In this document: positions 1-7,854 of the stretch, one piece after another
How the letters are laid out: each line of letters starts with the position of its first letter
Numbering within the stretch: position 1 is the stretch's first letter
Source of the DNA: Bacteroidales bacterium
GTDB lineage: Bacteria; Bacteroidota; Bacteroidia; Bacteroidales; FEN-979
Length of the DNA: 55,260 bases
Assembly: GCA_017882335.1 (NCBI GenBank)
Contig: JADGPR010000013.1
Location: forward strand, 1-55,260
Direction of reading: 5' to 3'
Made by a program: the position numbers and the translations under genes
The notes under the pieces: generated by a model
Seen by the model: only the letters and a program-made list of their open reading frames with translations
What the model was told of the DNA's origin: nothing
Databases searched by the model: none

Positions 1-2
1 AA

Positions 3-356
3 GTGGGAAAACTAAGTGTTGCGATTACAAATATCAGAAACCGTAATGATCGGGAATACAGCATGGCGGAAATGTACATCAGACCTTTCATACTAAAATT
101 TTATGATTTCAAATGGTATGAAGCTTTTTGTCAACATGGAAATATCGATTTATTCACGGCACTGAATCAAAATGTAAAAGCTCCGGTGAAAGGCAAAATT
201 CCGAACCTTGATAAATTTAACCGGCAGGAAGCTGAGAATCTTGTTAACTACTATCTGCTTATGCTCCGGGGCACCAGAATTGCACAGTACGCCGAATATG
301 CTACTGTTAATCATCAGTTACTACAAATACTCAGAAAAGAATATCATTTGGAATAA
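3..356 (+). CDS. Unrecognised protein, probably 5'-truncated by the window edge
   Basis: I do not recognise this protein. The open frame runs from the first bases of the window (GTG at 3, no upstream stop visible) to a TAA at 354-356, so the true start may lie outside. The visible 117 residues are mixed polar and aromatic, with no signal peptide or membrane segment and a probably helical C-terminal half (LVNYYLLMLRGTRIAQYAEY). It is followed 30 bases later by a long imperfect palindrome (386-494), an arrangement that resembles an integron cassette, but no integrase is visible. Function cannot be inferred. Confidence 0.5.
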   Translation: MGKLSVAITNIRNRNDREYSMAEMYIRPFILKFYDFKWYEAFCQHGNIDLFTALNQNVKAPVKGKIPNLDKFNRQEAENLVNYYLLMLRGTRIAQYAEYATVNHQLLQILRKEYHLE

Positions 357-385
357 CTACTAAAAAAGCACGAACGCACAACAAA

Positions 386-494
386 GGCTATAACAAATGG
401 CGGGTTTTAAAACATAATTGACGCTTCGTTGCCCGCACTTACATTCGTATTGGTTGACAGTTAAGTACCACGCAAACCGCCACTTGTCATAGCC
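386..494. repeat. Large imperfect palindrome, attC-like
   Basis: The left arm (386-407, starting GGCTATAACAAATGGCGG) and right arm (474-494, ending CCGCCACTTGTCATAGCC) are near-perfect inverted repeats of 21-22 bp separated by about 66 bp. The layout resembles attC recombination sites of integrons. The canonical GTTRRRY end is not evident on the right (CAACCCAGC instead), so the site would be decayed or of another class. Confidence 0.45.
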
Positions 495-503
495 TCAACC
501 CAG

Positions 504-530
504 CTGAGCGGTATTTGCAATGCCGCTCAG
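504..530. repeat. Perfect 8-bp inverted repeat (hairpin)
   Basis: CTGAGCGG at 504-511 pairs with CCGCTCAG at 523-530 across an 11-base loop. It lies directly beside the larger palindrome at 386-494, so the two may form one composite element. It has no following T-run, so it is not a classical terminator. Confidence 0.5.
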
Positions 531-860
531 AACATCGTAGAATTTGTAATTCTGCCGGAACTAAAAGATATAAAAACAAAAAGCCAATATAAAATTTGCT
601 AATCCGCCGCGGCGGACCGCACTGAGGCTGCCGGCGGGGCATTCGCTCACATTTAACACCTTCAAATATTTTAACCAGCAGTTATAATTACAAGCATTTA
701 ATAAGTCATAAAATGCAAATCCCTACATTTCTGAACACTCTTTAACTGCGGGACAAATCCATAAGCTAAAGAATCCCTGAAAATCAACCCTACTAATCAT
801 TCAATAGATTCTTTAACAACATAAAGGGGATCTGTATGAGATTATTAAAAATAAACCTAA
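531..860. other. Non-coding stretch with a GC-rich palindrome
   Basis: No convincing gene is visible between the palindromes and the promoter at 881. The stretch is AT-rich except for a perfect 14-bp palindrome TCCGCCGCGGCGGA at 603-616, followed by a GC-rich tract to about 640. This composition jump is unlike the flanks and suggests an inserted repeat element rather than coding sequence. Confidence 0.4.
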
Positions 861-870
861 CTTATTATAT

Positions 871-894
871 TTCTGACTCGTATCTTTGTCAGAA
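871..894 (+). promoter_or_regulatory. Promoter -7 box inside an inverted repeat, upstream of the flavodoxin gene
   Basis: TATCTTTG at 881-888 matches the Bacteroidota -7 consensus TAnnTTTG. It sits between the arms of a perfect 7-bp inverted repeat, TTCTGAC (871-877) and GTCAGAA (888-894). A dyad symmetric around a promoter box is the usual geometry for a repressor or activator site. The -33 element is weak. Regulation of the gene at 975 by this dyad is inferred. Confidence 0.45.
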
Positions 895-974
895 TAAGGT
901 TTTTCCTTTATTACCTCAAACAGCATAAGAGGGGATATGATCAATATTCATTACTTATACCTTGACTCACCAAT

Positions 975-1574
975 ATGAAAAAATCTGCCGGTCTTCTGGT
1001 TTTACTTCTTGGTTGCTCTATGGTAAATGCACAGGTACCAAGTTCTTCCGCCGCCTCAAAGGATGCAGAGCAAATAAAAACTACTGTTCTTGTAGTCTAT
1101 TACTCGGCCACAGGCAACACTGAAAAAATGGCACAAGCTGTGGCGGCAGGTGCACAAAAAGTCTCCACGGTGAATGTGTTGGTCAAGACACCCGATAAAG
1201 TCACTGAGGATGATTTAAAGAATGCTGATGCAATCTTATTAGGGTCACCTACTTATTATGGTAATATGTCTGCACAAATGAAAGCATTTATTGATGATTG
1301 GTTTTTGAAATATCAGACCTCGTTAGTCAATAAGGTTGGTGGCGCTTTTTCAACAGGGGCAGATGAATTCGGAGGTAAGGAGCATGTGCTCTATTCATTT
1401 GTCATTGCGATGATGAACGCAGGTATGATTATCGTTGGTCCCCTCGAAGGTTCTTTTGGAACAGTAGGAGTTGCAGCATTGGACCCAGTAAATGAGGCTG
1501 CACTCAAGAAAGCAAGTGCCCTTGGTGAACGGGCAGCCAATATCGCCCGACAGTTAAAAAACGGCAAGAAATGA
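975..1574 (+). CDS. Exported flavodoxin-like protein (NAD(P)H:quinone oxidoreductase type)
   Basis: A 199-residue flavodoxin-fold protein. The FMN phosphate-binding loop is visible at about residues 43-50 (YSATGNTE), and a second flavin-contact loop at 90-98 (GSPTYYGNM) resembles WrbA-type quinone reductases, which carry FMN and reduce quinones with NAD(P)H. Unusually, it begins with a signal peptide: a short hydrophobic run with a possible lipobox (LLGC, Cys14) or a signal peptidase I site after VNA (residue 19). An envelope location is therefore likely; flavodoxins are normally cytoplasmic. It is followed after 14 bases by the YihY-family gene in the same direction, so the two probably share a transcript. 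The fold is secure; substrate and partner are unknown. Confidence 0.8.
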   Translation: MKKSAGLLVLLLGCSMVNAQVPSSSAASKDAEQIKTTVLVVYYSATGNTEKMAQAVAAGAQKVSTVNVLVKTPDKVTEDDLKNADAILLGSPTYYGNMSAQMKAFIDDWFLKYQTSLVNKVGGAFSTGADEFGGKEHVLYSFVIAMMNAGMIIVGPLEGSFGTVGVAALDPVNEAALKKASALGERAANIARQLKNGKK

Positions 1575-1588
1575 ATTAAGAACAACAA

Positions 1589-2491
1589 ATGAAAATAAGT
1601 TTTAAAAATATTTTTACCATTTTAAAAACCGCCTCTAAAGAATGGTGGTCAAAAGACCCGTTTCGAGAAAGTGCGGTGATTGCATATTATTCGATTTTTT
1701 CATTGCCGGGATTGCTTGTAGTAATTATAACACTTGCCGGATATGTTTTTGGTCGCGATGCGGTAAATAATCATATAACAGCGCAAGTAACAGCTACATT
1801 TGGGGTAGACACTTCCACACAAATTCAAAACATGATTGTAAAAGCAAGCGAAACAAAAGATTCTATTTGGGCAACTATAATTGGATTAGTTACAATTATT
1901 ATTGGTGCAATAGGTGTGTTCGCACAATTTCAAAAATCATTAAATATTATTTGGGAAGTAAAGGCAGACGAATCCAAATCGGGCATCTGGAATTTAATCA
2001 AGGTGCGATTGTTTTCGTTCGGGCTGATAGTTGCTTTTGCGTTTATACTTATTGTGTCACTTGTAATTTCTGCAATGCTGTCAGCTTTTGGTAATTGGCT
2101 ATCAGGTCATTTTTCTGAAGCATTTCTTATGGTGCTATGGCTGGTCAATTTCATTTTATCCTTAACTATTCTCGCTGTATTGTTTGCACTTATGTTTAAA
2201 TTTTTCCCCGATGCAAAAATAAAATGGCGGCATGTATGGATTGGCGCACTCGTAACTGCCCTTCTGTTTGAGATTGGAAAATTTGGTTTGGGATTATATT
2301 TCGGAAAAGCAAACCCTGGCACAGGATACGGTGCAGCAGGTTCGGTTATTTTAATTTTGCTTTGGGTTTCTTATTCTTCCATGATAGTTTTTTACGGGGC
2401 AGAGTTTACACGCGCTTATGCCGATATGTATTCAGGCAAGGTACCTCCTACTGAAATTGCGAAAACAGAGCCTGCGGGCAAACCCAATTAG
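1589..2491 (+). CDS. YihY/virulence factor BrkB family inner-membrane protein
   Basis: A 300-residue polytopic membrane protein of the YihY/BrkB (formerly RNase BN) family. Family hallmarks are the N-terminal AYYSIFSLPGL segment (about residues 32-42), a central GAIGVFAQFQKSLNIIW stretch, and GYGAAGSVILILLWVSY near the C terminus. About six hydrophobic helices are visible. The family's role is unsettled; the old RNase BN assignment was an error and transport has been suggested. It lies 14 bases downstream of the exported flavodoxin gene, suggesting co-transcription. The last 15 residues are polar and probably cytoplasmic. Confidence 0.85.
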   Translation: MKISFKNIFTILKTASKEWWSKDPFRESAVIAYYSIFSLPGLLVVIITLAGYVFGRDAVNNHITAQVTATFGVDTSTQIQNMIVKASETKDSIWATIIGLVTIIIGAIGVFAQFQKSLNIIWEVKADESKSGIWNLIKVRLFSFGLIVAFAFILIVSLVISAMLSAFGNWLSGHFSEAFLMVLWLVNFILSLTILAVLFALMFKFFPDAKIKWRHVWIGALVTALLFEIGKFGLGLYFGKANPGTGYGAAGSVILILLWVSYSSMIVFYGAEFTRAYADMYSGKVPPTEIAKTEPAGKPN

Positions 2492-2551
2492 ACTGTCTCC
2501 GGTCACTGCTCAGGCTTGATCTTGCGATTGTTGATTTATCTATATGTGTAA

Positions 2552-2875
2552 TCATTCAACCGTTACCGCCGTGCCATAGCAGATCACTTCCGTTACACCG
2601 CTCATCACCTCAGTAGTATCATATCGGACGCCTATCACCGCTTTACCGCCAACCTGCTCAGCATGCTGGATCATCAGCTCAAATGCATCCCTCCGGGTCT
2701 TTTCGCAGAGTTCGGTATACAGGGTGATATTCCCTCCTGCAAGCGTCTGGAAAGCAGCACCGATATTGCCGAAGATTGACCTTGAGCGGACAAGTACTCC
2801 CCTCACAATTCCCCGGTTTCCGGTAATCTTATGTCCCGGGATCTCAAATGCTGTAGATGTCATTTTAATATCCAT
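2552..2875 (-). CDS. YbjQ family (UPF0145) protein
   Basis: A 107-residue protein of the YbjQ/UPF0145 family, which forms compact beta-rich oligomers and is sometimes annotated as a putative heavy-metal-binding domain. Family features visible are GHKITGNRGIVRGVLVRSR near the N terminus, the helix RRDAFELMIQHAEQVGGKAVIGVRYDT and a C-terminal CYGTAVTVE. Length matches the family. A start at codon 5 (MTSTAFEIPG) is also possible. A TAACTTTG box at 2895-2902 could be its promoter, giving a very short leader. It is a monocistronic unit divergent from the permease. Biochemical function is not established. Confidence 0.85.
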   Translation of the reverse strand: MDIKMTSTAFEIPGHKITGNRGIVRGVLVRSRSIFGNIGAAFQTLAGGNITLYTELCEKTRRDAFELMIQHAEQVGGKAVIGVRYDTTEVMSGVTEVICYGTAVTVE

Positions 2876-2894
2876 ATGTTCAATTTTTAAATAC

Positions 2895-2902
2895 CAAAGT
2901 TA
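2895..2902 (-). promoter_or_regulatory. Probable promoter of the YbjQ-family gene
   Basis: TAACTTTG on the minus strand matches the Bacteroidota -7 consensus and lies 20 bases before the start codon at 2875. The upstream -33 region is only T-rich (TTTT), so support rests on the -7 box and its position. Confidence 0.4.
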
Positions 2903-2946
2903 AGAGATTATTTTAAAAAATAAAATTATCTTCGAAGAATATTAGC

Positions 2947-2978
2947 TGGCGAGTTGGCGAACTGGCGAACTGGTGAGT
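2947..2978 (+). repeat. Four tandem 8-bp units (TGGYGARY family)
   Basis: Four exact 8-base steps read TGGCGAGT, TGGCGAAC, TGGCGAAC, TGGTGAGT. The same unit occurs at 7814-7845, 16396-16427, 43154-43177 (reverse) and 54983-55014. It is intergenic, between two divergent genes. Confidence 0.8.
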
Positions 2979-2995
2979 AAAGAAATAGTGAAATA

Positions 2996-3041
2996 GCGAA
3001 ATAATTATCAATTATCCATTGTCAATTATCAATTATCAATT
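2996..3041 (+). repeat. Short-word repeat (ATTATCAATT) up to the permease start codon
   Basis: A chain of the word TATCAATT and close variants fills the leader and runs directly into the ATG at 3042. It is distinct in sequence from the 8-bp family just upstream. A shorter relative (TCAATTATCAATTT) appears near 55076-55089. Confidence 0.55.
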
Positions 3042-4484
3042 ATGACCAATGACCATACTTTTCGAAAAAGCCTGAATCTGTTTGATTCTACGGCCATTGT
3101 TGTCGGATCGATGATCGGATCCGGGATTTTCATTGTAAGTGCGGATATTGCCAGGCAGGTTGGCTCTCCCGGATTGCTGATGGCAGTATGGCTCATTACA
3201 GGTTTTCTCACGGTTTGCGCAGCGCTCAGCTATGGAGAACTCGCCGGGATGTTCCCGAAAGCCGGTGGCCAGTATGTTTACCTGAAGGAATCATACAACC
3301 CGCTGGTCGGTTTCTTGTATGGCTGGACCCTGTTCCTTGTGATTCAGACGGGAACCATTGCTGCCGTAGGAATGGCTTTCGCAAAATTCCTGGGAGTGAT
3401 CTTCCCCTGGGTTTCTGAATCGGTGGTTTGGTTTCAATACGGGTTCGTGAAATTCGGTCCTATCCAGATCATCGCCATCCTTTCAATCGTTCTCCTGACA
3501 TGGATCAACACCCGCGGGATCAAAGAAGGAAAAAGGATCCAGAACGCCTTTACCAGCGGGAAGTTCCTCTTATTGCTCTTGTTTATCCTGATCGGTTTGA
3601 TCTTCGCAACCAACTCCCAGGCCATTCATGAGAATCTTCGGATCTTCTGGGAACCTCAGCAGCATCTGAAAGACTCCGGGGTTATTCCCCTGACCGGTTT
3701 TGCAATCATCGCCGCCATGGGCGTAGCCATGGTTGGTTCCTTGTTTTCTTCCGATGCATGGAACAACATCACCTTCACCGCCGGAGAAGTCATCAATCCG
3801 AAGAAAAATATTCCCATGAGCCTCTTCCTTGGAACTTCGATTGTGACCATTCTGTATTTGCTTGCCAATGTTGTTTACATGACTGCGTTACCATTACGCG
3901 GAGCCGAGAACGGATCCACTGTTCTTGAACATGGAATGCAGTTTGCCGTTTCCGACAGGCTTGGGACTGCTACTATTTCCGGCATCTTTGGAACCTATGC
4001 CCCCCTCATTATGGCAGGTTTCATCGTGATCTCCACTTTTGGGTGCAACAATGGTCTCATTTTATCCGGAGCACGGGTTTATTATGCAATGGCGGAAGAC
4101 GGTTTGTTCTTTAAAAAGACCGGCCGGTTGAACATAAAAGGAGTACCTGCAACCGGACTTGTTGTTCAATGCATTTGGGCATGCCTGCTCTGCTTGTCTG
4201 GGACTTACGGACAATTACTCGATTACGTGGTATTTGCCGTGTTGATCTTTTATGTCCTCACCATTGCCGGAATTTTTATTCTCCGGAAGAAAAAGCCCGA
4301 ACTGGAAAGGCCTTACAAAGCCTTCGGTTTCCCGGTCATCCCGGCAATCTATATCCTGCTGGCTACGTTCATCATGGGAATCCTGCTGGCGTACAAACCT
4401 GACTATACCTGGCCCGGGTTGATCATCGTACTGCTCGGCATCCCTGTATATTTTTTCTGGTATAAACGAAAGCCAGCTAATTAG
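3042..4484 (+). CDS. APC-family amino acid permease
   Basis: A 480-residue secondary transporter of the amino acid-polyamine-organocation superfamily with about 12 hydrophobic helices. The first helix holds the substrate-binding GSMIGSGIFI signature (about residues 22-31), where the broken helix binds the substrate amino and carboxyl groups. AALSYGELAGMFPKAGGQYVY (about 60-80) is the typical TM2-loop motif. It probably exchanges or imports amino acids across the inner membrane; the substrate cannot be read from sequence. The DUF3108 gene starts about 25 bases downstream in the same direction. Confidence 0.9.
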   Translation: MTNDHTFRKSLNLFDSTAIVVGSMIGSGIFIVSADIARQVGSPGLLMAVWLITGFLTVCAALSYGELAGMFPKAGGQYVYLKESYNPLVGFLYGWTLFLVIQTGTIAAVGMAFAKFLGVIFPWVSESVVWFQYGFVKFGPIQIIAILSIVLLTWINTRGIKEGKRIQNAFTSGKFLLLLLFILIGLIFATNSQAIHENLRIFWEPQQHLKDSGVIPLTGFAIIAAMGVAMVGSLFSSDAWNNITFTAGEVINPKKNIPMSLFLGTSIVTILYLLANVVYMTALPLRGAENGSTVLEHGMQFAVSDRLGTATISGIFGTYAPLIMAGFIVISTFGCNNGLILSGARVYYAMAEDGLFFKKTGRLNIKGVPATGLVVQCIWACLLCLSGTYGQLLDYVVFAVLIFYVLTIAGIFILRKKKPELERPYKAFGFPVIPAIYILLATFIMGILLAYKPDYTWPGLIIVLLGIPVYFFWYKRKPAN

Positions 4485-4508
4485 CGTTACTATCCTTTGT
4501 ATCTGCTC

Positions 4509-5327
4509 ATGACCCGTTTATACCTGATCTTTCTTCTTTCGTTCATCTCTTTATCCGGGTTGCAAGCCCAGTGTTTCAAAGAGAATCGTGCTTTCCGGGA
4601 GGGGGAATTTATTTCCTATGAGGTTTCCTACAACTGGGGCCCGATATGGGTGGATGCGGGGTTGGTGACGTTTTCCATCGATCAGGATACGTATGCAGGG
4701 AAACCTGCTTGGCATCTGAAAAGTTCGGGAAAAACCTACAAATCCTATGACTTCTTCTATAAGGTTGTCGATTATTATGATGCCTGGATCGACCCGGTAA
4801 CGTTTCGCCCTTATGAATTCCGAAGATCTGTTTATGAAGGTGGTTACACGCTGCTGAATACGCTCAGGTACGACCGCACCGGGAAAACAGTATATTCCAG
4901 CACAAAAACCAATAATAACCCGGTCAGATTTGATACCATTAAGCCTGCTACCTGTGTCTACAATCCGCTTTCGGCGGTATATGTTGCACGAACCCTCGAC
5001 ATTTCAAGCCTGAAACATGATGCCCGGATCCCAGTTACGGTCCTGATTGATGACAGTACTTATTCTATCTATATCAAGTACCTAGGCAAAGAAGTGGTGG
5101 AAAACCGTGATGGAAAGCGATACAGGTGTATTAAATTCTCGGCTAAAATGGTGGAAGGAACCATTTTCAGGGGAGATGAGGATGTATTGGTTTGGGTTAC
5201 TGATGATGATAACAGGATCCCAATCTACATCGAAGCAAAAATCCTTGTAGGTACGGTAAAAGCTTATCTGAAAGAGATGAGAGGCATACGGAACCCGCTG
5301 TCATCTTTGATTAAAGATTCTAAATAA
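4509..5327 (+). CDS. DUF3108 domain-containing exported protein
   Basis: A 272-residue protein of the DUF3108 family, found in periplasmic or outer-membrane-associated proteins of Bacteroidota and Proteobacteria. I chose the ATG at 4509 over a TTG at 4497. It begins with a signal peptide (MTRLYLIFLLSFISLSGLQAQ, cut probably after LQA). Family features include FREGEFISYEVSYNWGPIWV near the mature N terminus, YDAWIDPVTFRPYEF in the middle, and WVTDDDNRIPIYIEAKILVG near the end. The mature protein should be mostly beta-strand. Function is unknown. It may be co-transcribed with the permease. Confidence 0.85.
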   Translation: MTRLYLIFLLSFISLSGLQAQCFKENRAFREGEFISYEVSYNWGPIWVDAGLVTFSIDQDTYAGKPAWHLKSSGKTYKSYDFFYKVVDYYDAWIDPVTFRPYEFRRSVYEGGYTLLNTLRYDRTGKTVYSSTKTNNNPVRFDTIKPATCVYNPLSAVYVARTLDISSLKHDARIPVTVLIDDSTYSIYIKYLGKEVVENRDGKRYRCIKFSAKMVEGTIFRGDEDVLVWVTDDDNRIPIYIEAKILVGTVKAYLKEMRGIRNPLSSLIKDSK

Positions 5328-5718
5328 GAACGGGCATTCCGAAGAATATTTTCACCGCAAAGTTTACTCCTGAAGATTTTTTCATGAACATCAAATCAGA
5401 TAATATAAAAATCGTTCTCGCTGATTTTCGCAGATTTAAACGCAGATTCACGCAGAATACATTATTACTCGTTTATTCAGATGAGGTCTATATAAAGTTA
5501 GATTGTGATCTTTTCTGCGAAAATTTGCGAATATCTGCAAGAAAAAAATAGCAGTGATAATTTAGCTACTACAACGAGTTATATAATAGACGCGGCAAAA
5601 GAAGAAAATAATTTTCCGGTGTCGGTTTAAATTACTATTGTAATTTTGTGTATTAAAGTCTAAAAATAAGGTTCAACGTCACACAAACCATTTCCGATAA
5701 AAATCAAATTATTATCCC
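5328..5718. repeat. Non-coding gap with CGCAGATT-type word repeats and a promoter
   Basis: No gene is seen in these 390 bases. A chain of CGCAGATT-like words occupies 5419-5457, and a second chain in reverse orientation lies at 5513-5541 (ending ATCTGCAAG), so the two could pair. Related words occur at 16455-16492, 39597-39662 and 49662-49742. TAATTTTG at 5641-5648 fits a -7 box for the peptidase gene. Confidence 0.6.
5641..5648 (+). promoter_or_regulatory. Probable promoter of the S9 peptidase gene
   Basis: TAATTTTG matches the Bacteroidota -7 consensus TAnnTTTG and lies about 70 bases before the ATG at 5719. No convincing -33 TTTG is visible at the usual spacing. Confidence 0.4.
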
Positions 5719-7812
5719 ATGAAAAAAAATATCATTGTTATTGTAGTCCTGGTTATAGGATTTTACGGCTGTTGCCCAAAAGAAAAGAAAGAATCGAAAA
5801 ACGAAACTGCATTGATCGGGAAGAAGGAGATGAAGCTCACAAGCAACATCATGACTCCGGAAGTACTCTGGTCATTCGGTCGCTTGAGCGAACCTGTTGT
5901 ATCACCGGATAAATCGACCATTCTCTATGGCGTTACTTATTATGACATCCCGCAAAATAAAGGAAACCGGGAACTATACACTATCGGCGTGGATGGAAAG
6001 AACCTAAAGCAGATCACCCAAACGAAATCCGGCGAATATTCAGGCACCTGGACACCCGATGGTAAGAAGATCGCATTCATGAGCGCAGAATCCGGATCTA
6101 TGCAGCTATGGGAGATGAATCCCGATGGTACCGGGCGCCAGCAAATCTCCAAAGTGGAATCCGGGATAACCGGGTTCTGTTATTCACCGGATGGAAAAAA
6201 GATGCTGTATACCAAAGAAGTTGTCATGGATAAAACCGTAAAAGACCTTTATCCCGATCTGCCGCTCTCCTCGGGAAGGATCATAACCGACCTGATGTTT
6301 CGCCACTGGGATAGTTGGGTAGATTCTTACGGCCATATTTTTATTGCTGATTATGAAGGAAGCAAACTCTCCAATGATATTGACATTATGAAGGATGAGC
6401 TTTATGAATCGCCGCTTAAACCTTTCGGCGGAATGGAACAGATCACCTGGAGCCCGGACAGCAAGGTGGTAGCCTATACCTGCCGTAAGAAAAAAGGAAA
6501 AGAATATTCCTTGTCGACCAACTCCGATATCTACCTCTATGACCTTGGCAACCAGAAAACCACGAATCTCACAGAAGGAATGATGGGATACGATGTTGCC
6601 CCGGCCTATTCTCCCGATGGCAAAAAGATCGCCTGGCAGAGCATGGAACGCGACGGGTATGAATCGGACAAGAACCGGCTTTTCATCTATAATTTTGAGA
6701 CGAAAACCAAAACCGATTACACGAAAAATTTTGATCAGAATGCAGAAAGTTTTGCATGGGCCGATGACAGTAAATCCATCTATTTTATTTCAGATATGCA
6801 GGGTACCGATGAGATCTATCGCCTGGATGTTGCAGATGGTAAATTTTCACGGCTTACCGAAGGTGTTCATAATTATACAGGCGTCATTCCTGCAGGCAAG
6901 CAGCTGATCGCAACACGCATGTCGATGTCTGCGCCGGTGGAGATCTATTCCGTGGATGCAACCACCGGGAAAGATACCCAGGTCACCTTCACCAATAAAG
7001 AGCTGTTGGATCAACTGAAGATGGGAGCCATTGAAAAGCGTTGGATCAAGACCACCGATAGCAAGGAAGAGTTGACCTGGATCATCTATCCTCCCAATTT
7101 TGATAAAACCAAGAAATATCCTACTCTTTTGTATTGTGAAGGCGGCCCGCAGAGCACAGTCAGCCAGTTCTGGTCCTTCCGGTGGAACTTCCAGATGATG
7201 GCAGCCAATGGCTACATCATTGTAGCTCCTAATCGCCGCGGGTTGCCGGGCTTCGGTCAAAAATGGAACGAAGAGATCAGCGGGGATTACGGCGGGCAGA
7301 ATATGAAAGACTACCTCAGCGCCATTGATGCGATGTCAAAAGAGCCCTTCGTTAACAAAGAAAAGCTTGGGTGTGTCGGCGCCAGCTATGGCGGGTTCTC
7401 GGTTTACTGGTTAGCCGGAAACCACAATAAGCGGTTTAAGGCATTTATTGCACATGATGGCATGTTTGACCTGGAAAGTCAGTACCTGGCAACCGAAGAG
7501 ATGTGGTTTGTAAACTGGGACCTGGGCGGACCCTTCTGGGACAAAAACAACAAGGTAGCACAGCGTTCCTTTGCTAACTCTCCTTCCCGGTTCGTGCAGA
7601 ACTGGGATACCCCAATCCTTGTGGTTCACAGCGAGCTGGATTACAGGATCCCGGCCACACAGGGGATGGAAGCATTCAATGCCGCCATTTTGCGAAATGT
7701 ACCGGCCCAATTCCTCTATTTCCCTGATGAGAACCATTGGGTACTGAAACCGCAGAATGGGATTCTCTGGCAACGGACCTTTTATGCATGGCTGGATAAG
7801 TGGCTGAAATAG
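5719..7812 (+). CDS. S9 family peptidase (prolyl oligopeptidase/DPP-like), lipoprotein
   Basis: A 697-residue serine peptidase of family S9. The N terminus carries a lipoprotein signal with lipobox FYGC (Cys18), so it is probably anchored to the outer or inner membrane. Residues from about 50 to 430 contain repeated SPDGKKIAW-type blades of a beta-propeller. The C-terminal alpha/beta-hydrolase domain carries the catalytic triad: Ser556 in GASYGG, Asp641 in SELDYRIP and His673 in DENHW. The family cleaves short peptides, often after proline or alanine; exact specificity is inferred only. Length is normal for a full-length enzyme. An 8-bp repeat array begins at its stop codon, followed by the sirtuin gene. 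Confidence 0.93.
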   Translation: MKKNIIVIVVLVIGFYGCCPKEKKESKNETALIGKKEMKLTSNIMTPEVLWSFGRLSEPVVSPDKSTILYGVTYYDIPQNKGNRELYTIGVDGKNLKQITQTKSGEYSGTWTPDGKKIAFMSAESGSMQLWEMNPDGTGRQQISKVESGITGFCYSPDGKKMLYTKEVVMDKTVKDLYPDLPLSSGRIITDLMFRHWDSWVDSYGHIFIADYEGSKLSNDIDIMKDELYESPLKPFGGMEQITWSPDSKVVAYTCRKKKGKEYSLSTNSDIYLYDLGNQKTTNLTEGMMGYDVAPAYSPDGKKIAWQSMERDGYESDKNRLFIYNFETKTKTDYTKNFDQNAESFAWADDSKSIYFISDMQGTDEIYRLDVADGKFSRLTEGVHNYTGVIPAGKQLIATRMSMSAPVEIYSVDATTGKDTQVTFTNKELLDQLKMGAIEKRWIKTTDSKEELTWIIYPPNFDKTKKYPTLLYCEGGPQSTVSQFWSFRWNFQMMAANGYIIVAPNRRGLPGFGQKWNEEISGDYGGQNMKDYLSAIDAMSKEPFVNKEKLGCVGASYGGFSVYWLAGNHNKRFKAFIAHDGMFDLESQYLATEEMWFVNWDLGGPFWDKNNKVAQRSFANSPSRFVQNWDTPILVVHSELDYRIPATQGMEAFNAAILRNVPAQFLYFPDENHWVLKPQNGILWQRTFYAWLDKWLK

Positions 7813-7813
7813 C

Positions 7814-7845
7814 TGGCGAACTGGTGAGCTGGCGAGTTTGCGAGT
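7814..7845 (+). repeat. Four tandem 8-bp units (TGGYGARY family)
   Basis: Units read TGGCGAAC, TGGTGAGC, TGGCGAGT, TTGCGAGT. The array begins one base after the TAG stop codon of the peptidase and fills most of the 42-base gap to the sirtuin gene. Confidence 0.8.
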
Positions 7846-7854
7846 TATTAAATT

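Noticed and set aside
7814-7845. CRISPR array
   Set aside because: The units are 8 bp, contiguous and without spacers; no cas genes are in the window.
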